64,000 nucleotides of DNA from Crossiella sp. S99.2 (GCF_023094165.1 NZ_JALMDK010000002.1:261541-325540), one strand, 5' to 3'. Shown: positions 1 through 7,237, numbered from the stretch's first letter. The notes: generated from the sequence alone by a model not told the origin. Made by a program: numbers and translations.

Positions 1-66
1 CCGAGGATGCGCTTCAGGCGGGGCGTTTGGACGGCCATGCCGGAAGCCTAGCCTCGTCACCTAGTC

Positions 67-124
67 GACAACTTGTCCCCAGATGGGGGATTGCCGACAA
101 TTTGTCGATTGGTAGATTGTCGAT
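67..124. promoter_or_regulatory. cluster of GACAA-n-TTGTC operator-like palindromes
   Basis: Two 11-bp palindromes, GACAACTTGTC (67-77) and GACAATTTGTC (96-106), start 29 bp apart. The half-site TTGTCGAT recurs at 102-109 and 117-124. Spaced palindromes with a repeated half-site look like a cooperative operator for a dimeric repressor. They lie upstream of the small-gene operon of the integrated element, so a GntR/KorSA-like element repressor is a reasonable but unproven guess; no such regulator gene is visible in the window. Confidence 0.45.
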
Positions 125-557
125 ACCGGCGAGCCTGGTCCGGGGGAGTGGCCCGAGTTGCCGCACGTCAGCCCCCGATTAGGCGGACCGGTGGTGGGCA
201 GGGCTGGCTGTCGGACATCCGCGCCGCCCTGCCCATCCCGAAGGCGAGCGCGCCGCTGCTGCCGTCGGTCTCCGCAGAGGGAGATCGACGAACCCTCAAC
301 CGGAGCGGCGTGCTCGACGGACAGGCATGGTCGCGGGTTTTGAAGTTGGCTCGCGCCTGCCTGTCCCGAGCGTGGCTGCGCGCCCGGCGTTGCAGGTGCC
401 GGACGCCTGGTCGCTGACGCAGTCGCGCTCACCGGGTGGACGGGACCGACTGGCTTGTGAGCCCGGGCGGTCCCGCCCATCCGCCAAGACGGCGGCGGAG
501 CGTGGGAGGCACGGCGCGGACCACGCTCCGCCGTTCCCAACGGTGGACGGGGCAAGC
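125..557. other. stretch without a supportable gene
   Basis: Open frames here are short, mutually overlapping and unlike any family I recognise. Composition is GC-rich without a clear coding frame. It probably is the non-coding left part of the visible element fragment, or a decayed gene. Confidence 0.4.
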
Positions 558-671
558 ATGCTGGCAGACCTATGCATCTCGATCCTGGAGTGGATCAACA
601 ACCGGTACGCGGTGTGTCGCAAGAGGTTTACCTTGCGGCACAAAGGAAACCGGGGTGGTCGGCATGGCTGA
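558..671 (+). CDS. possible 37-residue small protein of the integrated element
   Basis: An ATG with a weak purine-rich upstream stretch opens a 37-codon frame whose product begins MLADLCISILEWINN and ends in a basic, Gly-rich tail. Its stop codon overlaps the start of the next gene by a few bases, the same coupling seen throughout this operon, which is the main reason to list it. I do not recognise the protein. The ATG-plus-overlap argument is weak for so short a frame, and it may not be translated. Confidence 0.25.
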   Translation: MLADLCISILEWINNRYAVCRKRFTLRHKGNRGGRHG

Positions 672-1167
672 CCGCGGCTTCCTCGGCTGTACGCGGCACG
701 TGCTGCAAGCCGGTGAGGGCAGACGACCTGCGGCATCAAACCCAACGGGCTTCCTCTGCGACACCGAACCGGTGACCTCCGCAAAGCTGGACGTGGGTGT
801 GGCGGCCATGCTCGACGTGTTCGAGGAGATGCCCGCGTCCGAGCAGCGCGCCGCAGAACGGATTCTGCGCGGCAGATCCGTTGCACTGCAACGTAATCAC
901 CACAACCTGCTGATCACCTCCTGGGGTCTTGGTAGCTGCCTGGCCCTGCTGTTGGTCTGTGCGTTCCTGGACACCTTCGACCTGCCCGGGATGCCATTCG
1001 CAATCTGCGCCGCCCTGGTGGCCGTCCTGGTCGTGCTCGTGCGGTCGGTTCACCGTCGCCACAACGTGATCGCCCTGGTAGTCGGGTTCTGTGCGGCAGT
1101 GTTCGAGGCCAACAACTCCAACAGGGAACCGGTCGAACCTCCGTCCACAACGGAGGCTGACCAATGA
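664..1167 (+). CDS. small two-helix membrane protein of an integrated element
   Basis: Encodes up to 167 residues. The C-terminal half holds two hydrophobic segments (about residues 81-102 and 107-125, separated by FDLPGMP), so it is an integral membrane protein. The N-terminal part is soluble and contains an acidic stretch (VFEEMPASEQ). Internal ATG at 809 would give a 119-residue version and cannot be excluded. The gene heads a chain of ATGA-overlapped genes. Small membrane proteins in such operons of actinomycete integrative elements are often Spd (plasmid spread) proteins, but no specific similarity is claimed here. Confidence 0.55.
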   Translation: MADRGFLGCTRHVLQAGEGRRPAASNPTGFLCDTEPVTSAKLDVGVAAMLDVFEEMPASEQRAAERILRGRSVALQRNHHNLLITSWGLGSCLALLLVCAFLDTFDLPGMPFAICAALVAVLVVLVRSVHRRHNVIALVVGFCAAVFEANNSNREPVEPPSTTEADQ

Positions 1168-1688
1168 TGGTCTTCGGCCTCTACCTGGAATGGTCCTGGT
1201 CATCCTTCGGGGTGGGAAGCCTGGTCGTCACGGCCATCCTGGCTGCCTTGGCGTGGATGGCCGGGGTCTTTGACTCCGACATGGATGCCGACAGCCGAGC
1301 TTCATTCCATGCCCGATCCCTGGTCGCCAGGCTGCGGGGAGGCCAGGTCGAGCCTCCCGACCCTGCGCGCGTCGCCCGGCATCGGGCAAGGGCAGCAGAC
1401 CAGCAGCGCGCGGTTGCGCACGCCCGCCGAACTGAGATCACCAGCAACCCCAGGGTCGGCGATCGTGAACCTGTACCCGGCCAGCACCCCGCCCTGGCCC
1501 TGCTCGACCAGCGGCCCCACCGTGACCGGCCAGCACCGCGCACTACCGAGCCGTCGCGAACCTCCGCACCTGCCGCCGTGCCAGCACCGCGGGCTGCCGA
1601 TCCCCGTGGCAGGCACCATGTCCGCCCTGATCCTGATGCGACACAAGAGATTCCGCGTATCGGGTCGGTGCTGGAAGGGGCCACCTGA
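1164..1688 (+). CDS. membrane-anchored proline/arginine-rich protein of the element
   Basis: A 174-residue product with one N-terminal transmembrane segment (about residues 17-36, SLVVTAILAALAWMAGVF) followed by a long, low-complexity, Arg/Pro/Ala/His-rich cytoplasmic or extracellular tail. It overlaps the preceding gene by ATGA and its stop overlaps the next start by one base, so it is co-translated with them. A second ATG immediately follows the first (MMVFG), so the exact start is ambiguous by one codon. No family is recognised; by analogy with actinomycete conjugative elements it may be a transfer or spread accessory protein, which is inference from context only. Confidence 0.5.
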   Translation: MMVFGLYLEWSWSSFGVGSLVVTAILAALAWMAGVFDSDMDADSRASFHARSLVARLRGGQVEPPDPARVARHRARAADQQRAVAHARRTEITSNPRVGDREPVPGQHPALALLDQRPHRDRPAPRTTEPSRTSAPAAVPAPRAADPRGRHHVRPDPDATQEIPRIGSVLEGAT

Positions 1689-2068
1689 TGCCGTACTGGA
1701 CCAGTGCCCGGCACACCCTTACGCACCATGAACAGCTCCAGATTCAGCGTGCACTTACACCCCTGATGAAGGGAGGGTGCAGGGTCAGTGAGGCCGCTGC
1801 GATTCTCGGCGTGCCACGCGACACGGCCATGTCGATCTGGAACTACATGAGGGAGGCGCAGTACGACCGTTGCTACGTAGGGGAAACCCGGCACAGGCTC
1901 GCCGACGCCGTGCGGACGCTCTACCTGGAACCGCACCTGTTGTCGATCAACGCGATTGCAGCCGGGATCGGGCACAGCCCCAACTTGGTCAAGAGCCTGC
2001 TGGCCGAACTGAACGTTCCCCTACGCCACCATTCCGGCAGTACCTGGGCATTGGAGGGGGTCCGATGA
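1688..2068 (+). CDS. helix-turn-helix protein of the element
   Basis: A 126-residue protein with two helix-turn-helix-like segments: about residues 31-50 (CRVSEAAAILGVPRDTAMSI) and about 90-109 (INAIAAGIGHSPNLVKSLLA). Two such motifs suggest sequence-specific DNA binding, for example a regulator or a replication/transfer accessory factor. Its ATG overlaps the stop of the upstream membrane protein by one base and its stop overlaps the next gene by ATGA, so it is part of the same translationally coupled operon. I cannot name the family; whether it binds the repeated palindromes at the left edge is unknown. Confidence 0.6.
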   Translation: MPYWTSARHTLTHHEQLQIQRALTPLMKGGCRVSEAAAILGVPRDTAMSIWNYMREAQYDRCYVGETRHRLADAVRTLYLEPHLLSINAIAAGIGHSPNLVKSLLAELNVPLRHHSGSTWALEGVR

Positions 2069-2268
2069 CCGTCGACCCTGCCGACGCGGTTCCGCTTCCC
2101 TGCACGGGGCCAGATGGTCCGCTGCACCACTGGGTCAACTTGGACAACCGAGTCCTTCAATGCCTGTACTGCTGCGCCAAGTTGCCGTTCCTGCGACACC
2201 CGGTGCACTGGACAGGTCACGTCGAGGCTGCCGACCCCTGCACGGACCAACCAAGGGATGACGCATGA
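2065..2268 (+). CDS. 67-residue Cys/His-rich small protein
   Basis: Starts at an ATG overlapping the upstream stop (ATGA) and ends in another ATGA overlap. The 67 residues include LQCLYCCAKLPFLRHPVHW, a CxxCC cluster followed by histidines, plus further Cys at both ends, which would suit a small zinc-binding fold. Proteins of this kind are common in actinobacterial mobile elements, but no function can be assigned. The coupled start and stop make it likely to be real despite its size. Confidence 0.5.
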   Translation: MTVDPADAVPLPCTGPDGPLHHWVNLDNRVLQCLYCCAKLPFLRHPVHWTGHVEAADPCTDQPRDDA

Positions 2269-2606
2269 ACGAATTCGTGCCGGACAGGTCCGCCCGGCTG
2301 GCGTTTGTCCCGGCTGCGCACATCGCTTGGGCGGACCTGTCCCTGCGCCACGACCCGGCCAGGAACAAGTTCGTCAACGCTCTGAACAACACGATGACCG
2401 TCGCGGAAGAACTGCGGTGGTTGCGGGAGGGCCGGGACCGGCCCGCTGACCTCACTGATGTCGTGCACGGACAGCACCTTCGGAAGTTGCTGCGCATGAT
2501 CTCGTTGCTAGCTCAGGAATCGGAATCACTGGAGCTGGCGATCCACGACTTCTCGTTCAACCGACCTGAGCCGCCCGTCGAGGAACCGGCCTCCGACCCA
2601 GGCTGA
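2265..2606 (+). CDS. hypothetical 113-residue protein, last gene of the element operon
   Basis: A soluble, mostly helical protein without cysteine clusters or membrane segments, with an acidic proline-containing C-terminus (EPPVEEPASDPG). The central part, with VAEELRWLREGRDRPADLTD, looks amphipathic. It overlaps the preceding gene by ATGA and is the last in the run of coupled genes that begins near 664; a long inverted repeat follows downstream. I do not recognise the family. Confidence 0.5.
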   Translation: MNEFVPDRSARLAFVPAAHIAWADLSLRHDPARNKFVNALNNTMTVAEELRWLREGRDRPADLTDVVHGQHLRKLLRMISLLAQESESLELAIHDFSFNRPEPPVEEPASDPG

Positions 2607-2763
2607 CCTTCCGCACCAAGCCGCGGCGGGCACGTGCACCGCCGATCCGTTCAGCAGGAAGGAGATCGACACGAGAGGTTGAACGCTCATCTTCGCCGGG
2701 CGGACGCTGCGCGCTGTGCTCGTCCGGCCCCCGGCACTCGCGACCCCCAATCGCGCCGGGGAC

Positions 2764-2810
2764 GCGGGACCGGTACGCCTTCCTCGCCAGGTCGGGCGTA
2801 TCGGTCCCGC
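2764..2810. terminator. 16-bp inverted repeat, probable terminator
   Basis: Arms 2764-2779 and 2795-2810 pair over 16 bp with one mismatch around a 15-base loop; the core arm is GGGACCGGTACGCC. It sits in the 285-bp gap between the element operon and the DUF6244-deaminase cassette. There is no T-run, as is common in actinobacterial terminators. An operator role is the alternative. Confidence 0.5.
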
Positions 2811-2891
2811 CGCGGGGCCGCCCCGACTCCCCGCCGCGTTGTCAGCCACCGATGTCACCATGGGGTGAGTCGAGCAACAGGGGGTAACCGG

Positions 2892-3143
2892 ATGAGCGCC
2901 GGAGAGCTAGCCGCCGGACTGATCGGCATAGCCGAAGACCTGGAAACCATGCCGCTCCTGGAGCACCTGACGGCCGTCCAGGCCGTCTTGACCGGAGTCG
3001 CCAAAATCCTCAACACCAGCAACCGTGCCGACGGTGAACGCCTCACCTCGACCCTGGCCGCCCTGACGGAGGAGGTCCAAGCGGCCAAGGACTATCTCCC
3101 CGCCGCCGCGACTTCCCTACGCAGTGCCGCTGCCCAGGTGTAG
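2892..3143 (+). CDS. DUF6244-like small helical protein (deaminase partner)
   Basis: An 83-residue protein predicted to be almost all alpha-helix, with heptad-like spacing (AGLIGIAEDLETMPLLEHL and LTEEVQAAKDYLPAAA). The ATG is preceded by a good ribosome-binding site (AGGGGG). The next gene starts 3 bp after its stop. Small proteins of this kind, which I recall as DUF6244, are found beside SCP1.201-like deaminases in Streptomyces and relatives. The helical N-terminus of the neighbouring deaminase has a similar character, so this may be a chaperone or adaptor that pairs with it. That role is inference. Confidence 0.6.
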   Translation: MSAGELAAGLIGIAEDLETMPLLEHLTAVQAVLTGVAKILNTSNRADGERLTSTLAALTEEVQAAKDYLPAAATSLRSAAAQV

Positions 3144-3146
3144 CCG

Positions 3147-3932
3147 GTGACCTCCGAAGGCGAGGTCGCCGAGAATCTCCGCGCGCAGCTCGCGGGACTT
3201 CCCGTTGACGGGCTCGATGGCTGTCAGCGTGAGTTGGAGGGGCACCGGCGTGCTCTCGCGCAGATGACCGAGACCACGGGGGCGGCGCTGCTCGTCGAGG
3301 CCGCTGACCAAATGGCACTGGCTGACGGCCACCTCAACACTGCGCTGTCGCTTGCGGCGAGGGCACGGGCGGAGGCTGAGAGCTGGATTGCCGGGGGTAC
3401 TCCGGCGCCCGCGCCGACCGTCCCGCCGGCCGAGCGGGTTGCGACTACGCCCGCCGTCGTGCCTCGGCCGGAACCCGCCAGCCCGGCGGCGCGTTGGGCC
3501 ACAGATCCGCGGCCGATCCCGGACCGGGTTGCCGACATCGTGAAGACCCTGCCGCTCCGGTCCGCCAGGAACAAGACCACTCTGGGCGTGTGGATCGATG
3601 ATCGCGGAGGCGTCAGCGACGCGGTGCGAAGCGGATCGCACGACTATGCCGACGCGGTGGCCGAGCTGCGCAAGCTGGAGCTAAGCCCACCCAACGGCGA
3701 CCTTGCCATCACCACGCACGTTGAGACCAAGCTCGCCGTCCGGATGCGCCGCAGCGAAGGTGTCCGCGAGGTCCACCTCGTCATCAACCACCAGTTCGGC
3801 CCGTGCCCGGGTTGGAACGGCTGTGCGGCAATCCTGCCGAGCATCCTCCGTCCCGGTCAGCGCCTGGTCGTGTACTGGCCGGACGGGGATAGCATCCGCA
3901 GCGAGACGTTCGAGGGTCTGGAGTCGCAGTGA
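3147..3932 (+). CDS. SCP1.201/DddA-like DNA cytidine deaminase toxin
   Basis: A 261-residue protein in three parts: a helical N-terminal region (about 1-82), a Pro/Ala-rich linker (about 83-125) and a C-terminal deaminase domain (about 128-255). The domain has the family's zinc-deaminase signature: H191-V-E193 (THVETKLAVRM) followed by C220 and C226 in GPCPGWNGC, then ILPSILRPGQRLVVYWP, which is typical of the SCP1.201 family. DddA, the characterised member, deaminates cytosine in double-stranded DNA. The GTG start lies 3 bp after the upstream gene, and the stop overlaps the immunity gene (GTGA). No signal peptide or secretion domain is visible, so its delivery route is unclear. Confidence 0.8.
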   Translation: MTSEGEVAENLRAQLAGLPVDGLDGCQRELEGHRRALAQMTETTGAALLVEAADQMALADGHLNTALSLAARARAEAESWIAGGTPAPAPTVPPAERVATTPAVVPRPEPASPAARWATDPRPIPDRVADIVKTLPLRSARNKTTLGVWIDDRGGVSDAVRSGSHDYADAVAELRKLELSPPNGDLAITTHVETKLAVRMRRSEGVREVHLVINHQFGPCPGWNGCAAILPSILRPGQRLVVYWPDGDSIRSETFEGLESQ

Positions 3933-4387
3933 CCGACACGCCATCTGTAGAGGCATTTGTTGCGCCGGAGCGTGGTCCGCACATCCTTCGCAGTAAGGAA
4001 GACGCCGCGCGGTTCGTCGAGGAGATCATGCGCTTGACGCCGCCGGATGATCCTCAGCTTGCCCTGCTGTACGCCATCGCTCCGGGAGGGATGAACAAGC
4101 ACGGTCGTCCGAATCACGAGTTCGGGGTTGGGTTCGACAGTAGTCGTGGCCGGTGCAGCCTGTCCTACAGCGGACCGGAGCCTGCCGGTACCTGGTTCAG
4201 CCTCGACCAGTCAGAGTCGGAGTCGGACGTCACGGAGTATGCCTACTTCGGTGAACCGGCTGAGCGTCCGGCCAACAGCTCGATCACCACGGCGGACACC
4301 GTCGAGGCCATCTGCGAATTTCTGGCCACCGAAGGCAAGCGGCCGACCAAGGTCAACTGGCAGCTAAAGCCTGATCCAGTCGCATAG
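3929..4387 (+). CDS. Imm1-type immunity protein for the deaminase toxin
   Basis: A 152-residue acidic soluble protein beginning at a GTG that overlaps the deaminase stop. It shows the layout of Imm1 immunity proteins: a central beta-rich section (HEFGVGFDSSRGRCSLSYSG) and a C-terminal helix followed by a KRPTKVNWQ ending. The known DddA inhibitor DddI also belongs to the Imm1 group. The overlapping start enforces co-expression of toxin and antidote, as expected for a toxin-immunity pair. Family assignment rests on pattern recognition, not on a search. Confidence 0.7.
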   Translation: MTDTPSVEAFVAPERGPHILRSKEDAARFVEEIMRLTPPDDPQLALLYAIAPGGMNKHGRPNHEFGVGFDSSRGRCSLSYSGPEPAGTWFSLDQSESESDVTEYAYFGEPAERPANSSITTADTVEAICEFLATEGKRPTKVNWQLKPDPVA

Positions 4388-4507
4388 AGCGCTCGCGCGC
4401 CTACCTTGCTGCTCATGCTGTCCGCTGACGGTCCGTCCGAGGTCTGGCCGAAGTCTGTCCGAACGCGGTGGCATCCGTCGTCAGGGACTAGCACCAGAAC
4501 ATGACAA

Positions 4508-4539
4508 ACCCATCCTGACCAGTACAGATCAGGATGGGT
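4508..4539. terminator. terminator after the immunity gene
   Basis: A perfect 11-bp inverted repeat, ACCCATCCTGA (4508-4518) and TCAGGATGGGT (4529-4539), is enclosed by an outer CACCAG/CTGGTG pairing. It follows the toxin-immunity operon by about 120 bp and precedes the tRNA fragment. Confidence 0.7.
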
Positions 4540-4577
4540 CAGCACTGCTGGTGCCACGCGTCATGATCGCTGCGAAG

Positions 4578-4622
4578 CTCGTAATGTGTAGGTCAGGGGT
4601 TCGACTCCCCTAGGCGGCTCCA
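4578..4622 (+). repeat. att-site copy 1: 3' half of tRNA-Thr(CGU)
   Basis: The sequence matches a tRNA from the anticodon loop onward: loop CTCGTAA (anticodon CGU, Thr), 39-43 TGTGT, variable loop AGGTC, T-stem AGGGG/CCCCT with loop TTCGACT, acceptor strand AGGCGGC, discriminator T and CCA. The bases before the loop do not pair with TGTGT and no 5' acceptor GCCGCCT is present, so this is a half gene, not a functional tRNA. Such 3' halves are left where a tyrosine integrase inserts an element into a tRNA gene. The complete tRNA should lie to the left of the window. Confidence 0.85.
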
Positions 4623-4630
4623 AGCGATGA

Positions 4631-4662
4631 CCAGGGCGTTTCCGTTCGCGGAGGCGCCCTGG
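4631..4662. terminator. hairpin directly after att copy 1
   Basis: CCAGGGCG (4631-4638) pairs with CGCCCTGG (4655-4662) and the loop can pair further. It follows the CCA end by 8 bases, the usual place of a tRNA terminator. Confidence 0.6.
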
Positions 4663-4709
4663 CCCATATCCGGGCGTTACAGTTCGCTCTGGTGCGCCTG
4701 CGTTCAGTC

Positions 4710-4909
4710 CTACAGGGCCGCTCCTATTTGGCTCGCTGCGTCCCGCTTCACCCGCCCGCTCGTGTGCGTGTAGTTCTGCGTCGTCCGGATGCCATCGTGC
4801 CCCTGGATCCCCTGGATCGTTCGCACGCGAACGCCCTGCTCGGCCAGCAGCGCCTCGCCGTGTGCCGCCCGTCACGCGGCCGGGCGTAGCGAACCTCAGC
4901 CTCCAAGTG
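4710..4909 (-). pseudogene. frameshifted C-terminal remnant of a tyrosine integrase
   Basis: Read on the minus strand, 4710-4871 encodes GEALLAEQGVRV, then IQGHDGIRTTQNYTHTS and a stop, the C-terminal end of a tyrosine recombinase with the GH box and the catalytic Tyr of NYTH. The preceding catalytic RHT box (PRDGRHTA) is found just upstream in another frame, so a frameshift separates the two boxes. A TGA at 4910-4912 closes that frame and nothing N-terminal is recognisable. The remnant points toward att copy 1, the usual arrangement of int beside its attachment site. Confidence 0.75.
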
Positions 4910-4912
4910 TCA

Positions 4913-5387
4913 ACCCGGCCCCAGCACCTCACCGTGCCGACGCCCACATGCCAGCCCAGTCGAACACCGAGCCCCGTTCCGCTACCGCCAGGACGACCGC
5001 CTTTGCCTCCAGGCCTCGCAGTGAGTCCTGGTCGACTGGCCCCGCTGACGGCGGGTCGACGAGCAGCTTGATTTTCCGGGCGACCTTGCTCCGCCGATGC
5101 GTGATCTTGAGTGGTCGGGAGGTGATCCGGTGCATCCTGAGCACATGCGTGGCGATACCCGCCCCGGAAAATCTCAGCCTACCGGTTGGCAAGTGCGTGT
5201 TCAATCGGTGACCCGGTGACGCAGCCCATGCTGCTAGAGCTCAAGCAATCGGGTACTCGAAAAGATCTGGCAAGGATAAGAAGCTCACGGACGCCGGGGT
5301 GTACGTAGTCGGCGTCAACAGTGCTGACCTCGCTCGCTTCCTGATGAATTGCTAGCCCTTCAGGCATGACCTACCTGACGTCATCAG
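4913..5387. other. stretch without a supportable gene
   Basis: Only short frames are open. A minus-strand frame ending near 4929 (with KIKLLVDPPSAGPVD) and a plus-strand 28-codon tail near 5270-5355 (KKLTDAGVYVVGVNSADL) look protein-like but match nothing I know. They are probably decayed element genes between the integrase remnant and the toxin-antitoxin pair. Confidence 0.4.
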
Positions 5388-5879
5388 CTAGCGACGGCGA
5401 ACTTTCTTTATGGTGAACTGTTCGATACCGTTCTTGGTGATCTTCCAGACGTCGGGTTTTCGATCCGTCGCGTACGTAATAATGTTGCGCAGATTGTTCT
5501 CCACTAGACTTCTAAGTTCATCTCGTGTGGCTTCCCCTGGTAGGTAGAACATGTGAACTCTGGCCGCGCGGTAGGCATCTAGCTCGTGCGGTCGCTCCAT
5601 AATTTTCGCGTCACGATTGAGTACTGCCCACCCGCTGTTTGTGATCTTCTTTAGCCATTCGGTATCTTCGGCGCCAAGGGATTCGGCTCGCGTTCCGAAG
5701 ACTTCAGGAGGTGTGTGGCAGCTATAGCCAAGCCCGGTGAGCAGTCTCCGCACAGTCTTGGTCACAGCATTCTCATCGAGATAGAACTCAGGAGGCGCGG
5801 CCCAAGAGGACGCGAGCGGCGGCCCGAACTGCGTCGATTCCGACCCCGTGTTCCTCGGCGACGATGGCAGGGTCCTCAC
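5388..5879 (-). CDS. VapC45-like PIN-fold toxin
   Basis: A protein of up to 163 residues whose conserved part starts at PPEFYLDENAV (residue 29). PIN-like features are FYLDEN near the N-terminus, the acidic AEDTEWLKK, and VLNRDAKI, giving the spaced Asp residues of a PIN ribonuclease of the VapC45/DUF5615 kind. The upstream gene on the same strand encodes a DUF433-type antitoxin. In this frame the only canonical start is a GTG 92 nt inside the antitoxin gene; otherwise initiation would have to use a non-standard codon near the antitoxin stop. Base composition is lower in GC than the chromosome. Confidence 0.6.
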   Translation of the reverse strand: MRTLPSSPRNTGSESTQFGPPLASSWAAPPEFYLDENAVTKTVRRLLTGLGYSCHTPPEVFGTRAESLGAEDTEWLKKITNSGWAVLNRDAKIMERPHELDAYRAARVHMFYLPGEATRDELRSLVENNLRNIITYATDRKPDVWKITKNGIEQFTIKKVRRR

Positions 5880-6456
5880 CTGCCTTCAGCATCGCGGCTA
5901 CATTGGCAACCTTGGCTCCGGAACCATCGAAAACGGGCTGCCCCGAAGATCGGTATGGGCTAATCACTACCTTGGTTGGCTCAAATGGCTTAAGTTCAAG
6001 TAGGTCAGGGTAGCCGTCATTGGCGAAGCCTACGTACTTGAGGTAGTCCTTAACGATCTCGCGGATTACAGCCTGTCCCGTGCCGCCCTCAATTAGGCCT
6101 GCTCCTGCCTCTGTTCTGGAGAAGTCCCACAAGACCGAGATTCCATCAGTCGCAAGTTCCGGCGACACTAGAGCGTATTCGCGGCCGAATTCTTGTTGCA
6201 GGCATTCTAGGGCTGGGCGGATCTTCTGAGGTTTGACACCTGCTTGGCGAAGCCCTTCCAGTACCCACGCTTCAGCAAGAGCGACAAACGGAACGCTGGC
6301 GCGCCGGATGCTCTCCGGACTGGCAACATGCAGAAGGGGTCCGCCGCGTTCGTAGCCGCGTGCCCAACGATGGAACGTCTGCCGAGGGATGCCAAGGTGC
6401 CGAGCCGCATCAGCCATGCCCATGAGTGGTCGAGTGAATCGCACGTCCTCGTCCAT
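5788..6456 (-). CDS. VapB45-like antitoxin (HTH plus DUF433)
   Basis: A 222-residue protein starting at an ATG preceded by AAGGGGG. The N-terminus has a MerR-like helix-turn-helix (GMADAARHLGIPRQTFHRWA). The C-terminal 55 residues resemble DUF433 (PVFDGSGAKVANVAAMLKAG, then VAEEHGVGIDAVRAA), which is a second HTH-like antitoxin fold. M. tuberculosis VapB45 has the same layout and similar size. It lies directly upstream of, and overlaps, the PIN toxin gene, so the pair forms an auto-regulated type II toxin-antitoxin operon. Such a cassette would stabilise the integrated element. Confidence 0.7.
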   Translation of the reverse strand: MDEDVRFTRPLMGMADAARHLGIPRQTFHRWARGYERGGPLLHVASPESIRRASVPFVALAEAWVLEGLRQAGVKPQKIRPALECLQQEFGREYALVSPELATDGISVLWDFSRTEAGAGLIEGGTGQAVIREIVKDYLKYVGFANDGYPDLLELKPFEPTKVVISPYRSSGQPVFDGSGAKVANVAAMLKAGEDPAIVAEEHGVGIDAVRAAARVLLGRAS

Positions 6457-6982
6457 CAAGCCCCCTTCGTCTAGTCGCCGATGATGCCAGTATCGCGATG
6501 CCGATCACGAAGCGCTAGCCCACCCCTCGGTGACACAATTTTGCGGCCGAACACAAGGAATGGCATGCAGTGTTGGCTGCCGAATTTGGCTCTACGAGAT
6601 CAAGGTGCACCGCCAGGTTGTGCGCTGCGGGTGGCCGCGCTGGCCGTATCCATCGGGGCACGGTCGACCTTCGCTCCGCTGCGGCGACTGACCCGCCGCT
6701 GCATCCAGCGAGCCGCCACGTCCCTGCCAGTATCGGCAGACACGCCGCGCCACACCGGGTCAGTCTGCGAAGCCGCTCCAGGCCGTGTCGATCGCCAGGG
6801 CGGTCACCCTGCTTCGCTACTTCCGGCGAGTGACCCCTGTCGACGCGCTGCGCCGTCGGTTCCTGAACAGGGTCCGGACTTCAGTGCGGTAACGGATCTG
6901 CGTCCGAATGGACTCCAGCGATAACGCGATTGGCTCACATGTCGACCTCGCTTCACACCGCCAACAGTGAAGGGGTGCAGGT
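6457..6982. other. stretch without a supportable gene
   Basis: Contains the promoter of the minus-strand toxin-antitoxin operon at its left end. The longest plus-strand frames (for example 6481-6924) have Arg/Pro/Ser-rich translations with no family resemblance, so I treat the stretch as decayed element DNA. Confidence 0.4.
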
Positions 6983-7237
6983 ATGGCTCAGAACCGAACG
7001 GTGCGCATCTTGATCGAACTGGAGCTTGAGGACGACGGTACTCGCTTCCGTGAGCCGGACAAGAAGATCCCTGGCATCGCAGAGAAGACCTCGGCAGCCG
7101 CAGTCACGGCATACGGCAGCTCTGGAGCTACGCCGCCTGTACGACAGGTCCGGAGTTCCTTCGGCTTGTTCCATCGTGTCTTCGCGGGCGATGGGAGCGC
7201 CCTCGTGGCGAGCGAGGAGGACGTGGAGGAGTCCTAG
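6983..7237 (+). CDS. hypothetical 84-residue protein
   Basis: Begins MAQNRTVRILIELELEDDG after a purine-rich GTGAAGGGGTGCAGG stretch that can serve as a ribosome-binding site. The N-terminal 20 residues look like a beta-strand with acidic end; the remainder is polar and probably flexible, ending EEDVEES. It stands alone between the toxin-antitoxin operon and the second att copy. I do not recognise it; it could be a small cargo gene of the older element. Confidence 0.4.
   Translation: MAQNRTVRILIELELEDDGTRFREPDKKIPGIAEKTSAAAVTAYGSSGATPPVRQVRSSFGLFHRVFAGDGSALVASEEDVEES

Noticed and set aside
4578..4622. functional tRNA-Thr gene
   Set aside because: The D-arm, 5' acceptor strand and anticodon-stem partner are missing, so it cannot fold as a tRNA.
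4561..4947. minus-strand protein containing PRGVEPLTY-like residues
   Set aside because: This string is the usual mistranslation of a tRNA T-arm. It marks the tRNA fragment and is not a gene; the same applies near 7390.
6481..6924. 147-codon plus-strand frame
   Set aside because: Arg/Ser/Pro-rich with no family resemblance and no ribosome-binding site. I left it out as decayed element DNA.
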